Source: Stercorarius parasiticus
Taxonomy: Eukaryota; Chordata; Aves; Charadriiformes; Stercorariidae
Direction of reading: 5' to 3'
Assembly: GCA_013396915.1 (NCBI GenBank)
Contig: VWZL01002566.1
Span: 372,001 to 436,000, forward strand
Length of the DNA stretch: 64,000 nt
In this document: one piece after another, positions 59,588 through 64,000 of the stretch
Layout of the letters: the number at the start of each line of letters is the position of its first letter
Numbering within the stretch: the stretch's first letter is position 1
The notes under the pieces: generated by a model
Seen by the model: only the letters and a program-made list of their open reading frames with translations
What the model was told of the DNA's origin: nothing
Databases searched by the model: none
Translations under genes and position numbers: made by a program

Positions 59588-60136
59588 TATGTCAAGGACT
59601 GTCTGGAGAGCATGGAGCTCCACCTGGGGATGGATGAGGAGCTGACTGAGAGTTTATGGGTTGAGATTAAAAGCAGGGCAGGGACAGGTGATGTTACAGT
59701 GGGGATCTGCTACAGGAGACCCAGCCAGGGAGACCAAACAGATGAGGGCCTCTGTAGACAGACAGACATTCACAAGCCCTGGTCCTCATGGGGGACTTCA
59801 GCCACTCTGATATCTTAGAGGGACAAAGCAGCACGGCATAAGCAATTCAGGAGGTTCCTGGAATGCATTGATGATAACTTTCTTCTCCAAGTGATAGAGG
59901 AGCCAATGAGGAGAGGTGCCATGCTGGACCTTGTTCTCACCAACAAGGAGGGGCTGGTGGGGAACGTGAAGCTCAAGGGCAGCCTTGATGAGATGGTGGA
60001 ATCTTGAGATACCTGCAGCAACAAGGAGGTTGCACAGCAAGCTCACTACCCTGGATTTCAGGAGAGCAGACTTTGGCCTCTTCAGGTATCTGCTTGGTGT
60101 AGTACCATAGTATAAAACCCTGGAGGGAAGAGGGGC
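59588..60136 (+). pseudogene. CR1 copy 4 ORF2 endonuclease remnant
   Basis: It keeps the stretch that copy 1 has lost, IKSRAGTGDVTVGICYRRPS (about 59665-59724), part of the endonuclease fold. The catalytic GDFN reads GDFS (59791-59802), with Asn replaced by Ser. A further deletion removes the SDH motif: where copy 1 has SLGYSDHAMVEF, copy 4 reads SLDEMVES followed by a stop. The nuclease is dead for at least two reasons. Confidence 0.85.
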
Positions 60137-60187
60137 CCAAGAAAGCTTGCTAATAATCGGGGATCACCTCCTCCAAGCCCAGTAGCG

Positions 60188-60574
60188 ATGCATCCCAACA
60201 AAGAGAAAATCAGGCAAAACCACCAGGAGGCCTGCATGGATGAACAAGGAGCTCCTGGACAAACTCAAACACAAAAAGGAAGCCTACAGAGGGTGGAATC
60301 AAGGTCAGGTATCCTGGGAGGAATAGAGAGAAATTGTCCGAGCAGCCAGGGATCAGGTTACGAAAGGACCTCTAAAGCCCAGATAGAGTTAAATTTGGCC
60401 AGGGATGTCAAGGGCAACAAGAAAAGCGCACTCATAGCCCAGAAAGCCAACCATATCCTGGGCTGCATTAAAAGAAACGCGGCCAGCAGGTCGAGGGAGG
60501 TGATTCTGCCCTTCTACTCCGGTCCAGGTGAGACACCTGGAGTAATGTGTCCAGCTCTGGAGCCCCCAGCATAA
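60188..60574 (+). pseudogene. CR1 copy 4 linker fused to post-RT domain
   Basis: A 128-codon open frame formed by the internal deletion. Its first part is linker-derived, including QIELNLARDVKGNKKS, in frame with copy 1's [14 protein letters not shown]. It then continues directly with AQKANHILGCIKRNAASRSR and EVILPFYSG, which normally follow the RT thumb, and stops after ALEPPA. The fusion is in frame, but the ATG and the early part are in a non-CR1 frame. There is no reason to expect a product. Confidence 0.8.
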
Positions 60575-60768
60575 GAGGTGGACCTGTTGGAGTGAGTCCA
60601 GAGGAGAGCCACGAAGATGATCAGAGGGCTGAAACATCTCTCCTATGAAGACAAGCTGAGAGAGTTGGGGTTGTTCAGCCTGGAGGGAGGCTCCAGGGAG
60701 ACCCTATAGTGGCGTACGTAAAGGTGGCCTACAGGAAAGAACGTAGTGATAGGACGAAGGGTGACTGT

Positions 60769-60798
60769 TTTAAATTGAAAGAGTTTAAATTGAAAGAG
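60769..60798. repeat. 15-bp tandem duplication at the broken CR1 end
   Basis: TTTAAATTGAAAGAG is repeated perfectly, and the second copy marks the point where CR1 similarity ends. The first copy corresponds to CTTAAACTGAAAGAG in copy 2 (about 37629). The duplication probably arose during repair of the break that removed the 3' end. Confidence 0.85.
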
Positions 60799-62652
60799 TT
60801 TTTTTCAATATTTTTTTGTTCAGTGATTAGTTGGTGGATGTATTTGTTAACCCTTTATTACAGTCCAGCTCTTAATTTTTCAGGTATTTGAGCACAGTTA
60901 CCCTTGCGACTGTAGTCTCAACTACAGAAAAACTACTGTTTCCAATTGAAACTGATTCAACTGAAACTGATTTAATTGAAAGACAGAAAAAATCTTTCTG
61001 GTTTAAGAATGACTGTGCTTAATTTTTCTATGTGACTTTTACTACGCTGGAACCTACTAATACAAAACTGTCCCACATGTAACCTAAAGCAGTATTTTCA
61101 TAGCTGGAGCTGTGGAAATGGCTTCCTAATGAATCATTTATTTCTATCAAATCAGTCTGAATTCTAAGAAGAATGTATGACTTCAGATTTACTGTAGTGT
61201 TTCCTGATTCTCTTCCTTTTGTATAAAATTTCCATCAACTGCTCAGCAATTTGCAGAGGAATAAAATATATCCATTTGCTCTTTCTTTACTGGTCCCCTC
61301 CTCACTTACACGGCAATTTTCACCTGTTTCATTTTCAAATAGAATTGGTTTATTAAAATTTATTCCTACTCCCCCCCAAAAAATCTTCTATCTAATATGT
61401 GTACCTTTGCCCCTAAACAATGCAGTGTCAGAATATGATACCATGAACAGAAAAGTCATAAATTTTGTCTTCAAAAAAATGCTACAAAGCAAGCAAAAAC
61501 TACTCCCATCTAACATACAGAACACAGAGGAAAAAATGTAAATACATTTGCCTGCAGATACATATCAGTTGAGTTCTGCACTGAATCCAAGTTTTCCTCT
61601 CAACAGCACATCCTTCTTATCTATCTGAATCATCAGAGACAGCTCAGACTTTGAACAGTGAATGAACAATAATCAGGTCTTTCAAGTCGATGCCCTCCTC
61701 CTGTTCGCTGCAAAGAGGTTTTGCTGATGCTTAAAAATTCTCCTAAAAGTGGGATGACCCTAAAATGACAAGTTAATTACTAATTTGAAGTGAAAATTCA
61801 GAATGACAGTTGTTCACTAGGCATCTCTAAAGTAAAAAATAGGTCATAACAATACTTTGGCTGTTCATCTTCGGTGAGGACATATTCATGCTCTTTGCCT
61901 ATTCTCATCTTCTGAGGTTCAGTAGGACAGCTTCAGAGCTAGCAAGGAAAGGTTCGTGTAAGGAAGAGCCCAAAACAAACACAGATTTGTGAGAAAAATC
62001 TCATTATAACAGTCTCTTCTCTTTAATAATCTGAAAAAATGCAACACTTGTCAAGGAGCAAAATATCTACATCCTTACCCATTTCTTGTTGGTGACAGAT
62101 GTTTGATAGCTTCAGCCATCGGAGATGGAAAGAAGCTGTGTCAAGGTATCTTATCTTGGGGGGTTATTAGTCTCTGATCTGAGATATGCTGCAAGGAAAA
62201 AATAAAACGAGAAAAAAAATAGTAAGCACTGACATTAGAACTATTTATCACCTACTGCTGTGTGAGGAATAAAAGGATCCTCTTTGAAGATAGTCCATTA
62301 TCTGCTTCTATCTGGCTTCTTGCTGTCATATTTTCTTGCAGAAATAATAAATTTAGGAAGATCACATTTTGAGAATAAGTACTGTTATATATCTAAGTAT
62401 ATACACTGGTCTTTTATTTACAGTCACTTTTGCCCATTTTCTAGAAGAAAATAAGGTTTTTACGTTTGTTATTTGTGGTTTCCTCATATCCATTATTTTT
62501 TCCTCTCAAGTACAGAAATTGGAGGTGGTAGTGATGGAAGGCTGGAATAATATAGAAGAAAATGCATGCAATGTATTTCTTTCTTACCAGACAAATTCCA
62601 GGGGAAACAATATCAGTTTCTGTTCTGTAAAGATACAAAAGGGTTTCCAATA
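60799..62652. other. Unique AT-rich DNA, no gene seen
   Basis: No supported gene. A phrase with GAAACTGATT repeated near 60.95 kb is a small local duplication. Open frames near 61.3-61.5 and 62.4-62.65 kb (95 codons or fewer) show no domain and no splice framing. Confidence 0.55.
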
Positions 62653-63138
62653 GGAAATATATATATATATATTTCCCATATATATGTGTGTATATGCATA
62701 GATATTTACATACATGGATATACCTATACGTGCATGTATGCATACCTATGTATACATATTGTTGTGGTTTAAACCAAGCCAGCAACTAAACACCACGCAG
62801 CTGCTTGCTGCTGTCCGAAACCAGGATGCTTATGTACAGACATATACCCATATACATGTATATATTTGTGTATGCATATGCTTATGTGTGTATACATGCA
62901 TGTATACATGTATGCATGTGTATATATGCATGCATCTATGTATATGTGTATTTACATGCATGTATCTCTACATGCATATGTTTATGTGCATATGTGTGTA
63001 TAAGCACATAGATGCATATATATTTAGGCACATACATATACACATATATGTATCTATATGCTTATACACACATAAGTATACACATATGTATATACATATT
63101 TATACATGTATATACACACATACATATATACACACAAA
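62653..63138. repeat. Long TA/TATG/TGTATA compound microsatellite
   Basis: Nearly 490 bp of alternating purine-pyrimidine sequence built from TA, TG and CA steps (TATG, CATA, TGTATA, GCATGTAT). An LTR remnant at 62760-62829 interrupts it. The left end is a perfect 24-bp palindrome (62653-62676), GGAAAT and its complement around a TA run. The 142-codon frame across it, rich in Tyr, Ile, His, Met and Cys, is a product of the repeat and not a gene. Confidence 0.95.
62760..62829 (-). mobile_element. Collapsed ERVL LTR remnant
   Basis: The text TGTTGTGGTTTAAACCAAGC, CAGCAACTAAACACCACGCA, GCTGCTTGCT is the reverse complement of an ERVL-type LTR 3' end. It aligns with the inverted end of the 29.7-kb LTR (TATTGTGGTTTAACCCTGGC). 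The next bases, CTGTCCGAAACCAGGA, resemble the inverted LTR 5' end (CAGCCAAAACCAGTACT in the same comparison). About 70 bp thus holds both termini with the middle missing. No target-site duplication is readable in the simple-sequence flanks. Confidence 0.6.
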
Positions 63139-64000
63139 GTGACATAATTTCAAATTTTTACCTAGCAACTACCTTTGTACAGATGGATCACCGCACCCGC
63201 CTTGACCCCTGCAGATGCCAATAATTCAGTGGTACTTACCTTGCAACACTATGGTGAAATGTTACTGATGTAGGTCCACCTGCTTTAAAACTATTTTGAC
63301 AACTTTTTGGTAATTTGCTCCTATTTTAATATTAAAATCATAATATAGTTATCGGCATTTCATAATCATATGTGATATCCTAACTACTTATTAGCACTTT
63401 TCCAAAAAGAATTTTATAGATGCTATGATTTAGGCAGAGTGCCAATAACAAGGTTGTCAATGTGGTGAATCCTTTATGTTTAGGAGAGTTTCTTCATCTG
63501 TATTTGTACATCACTCCTCACAGTTCCTATTGACTTCTCAGATGCCATCAACCACTGTTTGTGTATTAAAACTAATCCTTTACTAAATACGAACAAGTTA
63601 CAGAGACTTCCATATTTTTGAATAAAGAACAACTAAAACTTAGAGTAATTTACAGACACATAGCTAATTTTGTTTAAGCAACAAAATACAGATAAAGTGA
63701 GGATTTGCCCAATATAATGCCCTATAGATGGATTAGTCTATCTTTCCTTTAAAGCAGGGTATGAAATCAATATGTTAATCTACTTGAAAAGTAGGATTTG
63801 CTTTAGCTAGATATCTTCTTTTAAGATATGAAGTCAAATCTGTATTTGTGTTTATAATTATTATTCCTAAAGGTATCTTGAGAAACAACCTTTTGTCCTA
63901 GGACAGAAAATTTAAAAGAGCAAAGAGGGTTAGGGGCAGAAGTCCCATTGAATTTTCCATTACAATTTGTTGGGTTTAAGTGCTAAACTACAGCACTCCT
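63139..64000. other. Unique AT-rich DNA to the window end, no gene seen
   Basis: Nothing recognisable: short frames only, no repeats of note, no splice-framed segment. Confidence 0.6.

Larger units (their letters stand above)
59588..60798 (+). mobile_element. CR1 LINE copy 4, RT-deleted and 3'-truncated
   Basis: A plus-strand CR1 closely related to copy 1. The stretch 59877-59985 matches 4568-4676 almost base for base. It begins inside the endonuclease (GTCAAGGACTGTCTGGAGAG), runs to the linker AGGGCAACAAGAAAAGC at about 60427, and then jumps to CCAGAAAGCCAACCATATCC, the post-RT region found at about 6316 in copy 1. The whole RT domain, about 1.2 kb by copy 1 coordinates, is missing. The element then stops at about 60798 within the 3' UTR, after a 15-bp duplication, with no ATTCTATGAT tail. 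Loss of a LINE 3' end is unusual because insertion starts there, so later deletion is the simplest cause. Confidence 0.92.

Noticed and set aside
62714..63142. 142-codon frame rich in Tyr, Ile, His, Met and Cys
   Set aside because: It is a translation of the TATG/TGTATA microsatellite, and all three plus-strand frames are similarly open.

Overview
The window is ordinary non-coding vertebrate nuclear DNA, almost certainly from a bird. The main evidence is the repeat content. There are several CR1 non-LTR retrotransposons (LINEs) ending in the ATTCTATGAT-type tail, plus solo LTRs of an avian ERVL-type endogenous retrovirus. The background is AT-rich, with no CpG island and no compact gene structure. 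No protein-coding gene could be recognised with confidence on either strand, so this is best read as intergenic or deep intronic sequence. No tRNA, rRNA or CRISPR feature was found.

Layout. 1-3065: unique AT-rich DNA with one small 8-bp minisatellite. 3066-6878: a long, 5'-truncated and mutated CR1 (copy 1) carrying ORF1 and ORF2 remnants, with a 710-bp assembly gap (5317-6026) over the core of its reverse transcriptase. 6879-18264: unique DNA with one ancient CR1 tail near 15.3 kb. 18265-19027: an ERVL-type LTR on the minus strand. 19028-29660: unique DNA with a 50-bp tandem duplication, a second ancient CR1 tail near 24.9 kb, and two weak exon candidates (25.4 kb minus, 28.4 kb plus). 29661-30229: an ERVL-type solo LTR on the plus strand with matching 5-bp target-site duplications. 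30230-36665: unique DNA with a possible MIR-like SINE. 36666-37860: CR1 copy 2 (RT domain and 3' end). 37861-48444: unique DNA with simple repeats. 48445-49003: CR1 copy 3, from a different subfamily. 49004-59587: unique DNA with a tandem duplication at 54.3 kb and an ancient L3-like CR1 tail at 57.2 kb. 59588-60798: CR1 copy 4, very close to copy 1 but lacking its whole RT domain and its 3' end. 62653-63138: a long TATG/TA-rich microsatellite holding a collapsed ERVL LTR remnant. The rest is unique DNA.

How the parts relate. Copies 1, 2 and 4 belong to one closely related CR1 group. All seven CR1 fragments recognised lie on the plus strand. Every CR1 copy is broken by stops, frameshifts, deletions or lost catalytic residues, so none is autonomous. 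The three LTR pieces belong to related ERVL-type families, and no internal retroviral genes accompany them.

No convincing new biological system was found. The items most worth a second look are the exon candidate at 25378-25536 (minus), the oddly built CR1 copy 4, and the LTR remnant inside the microsatellite.
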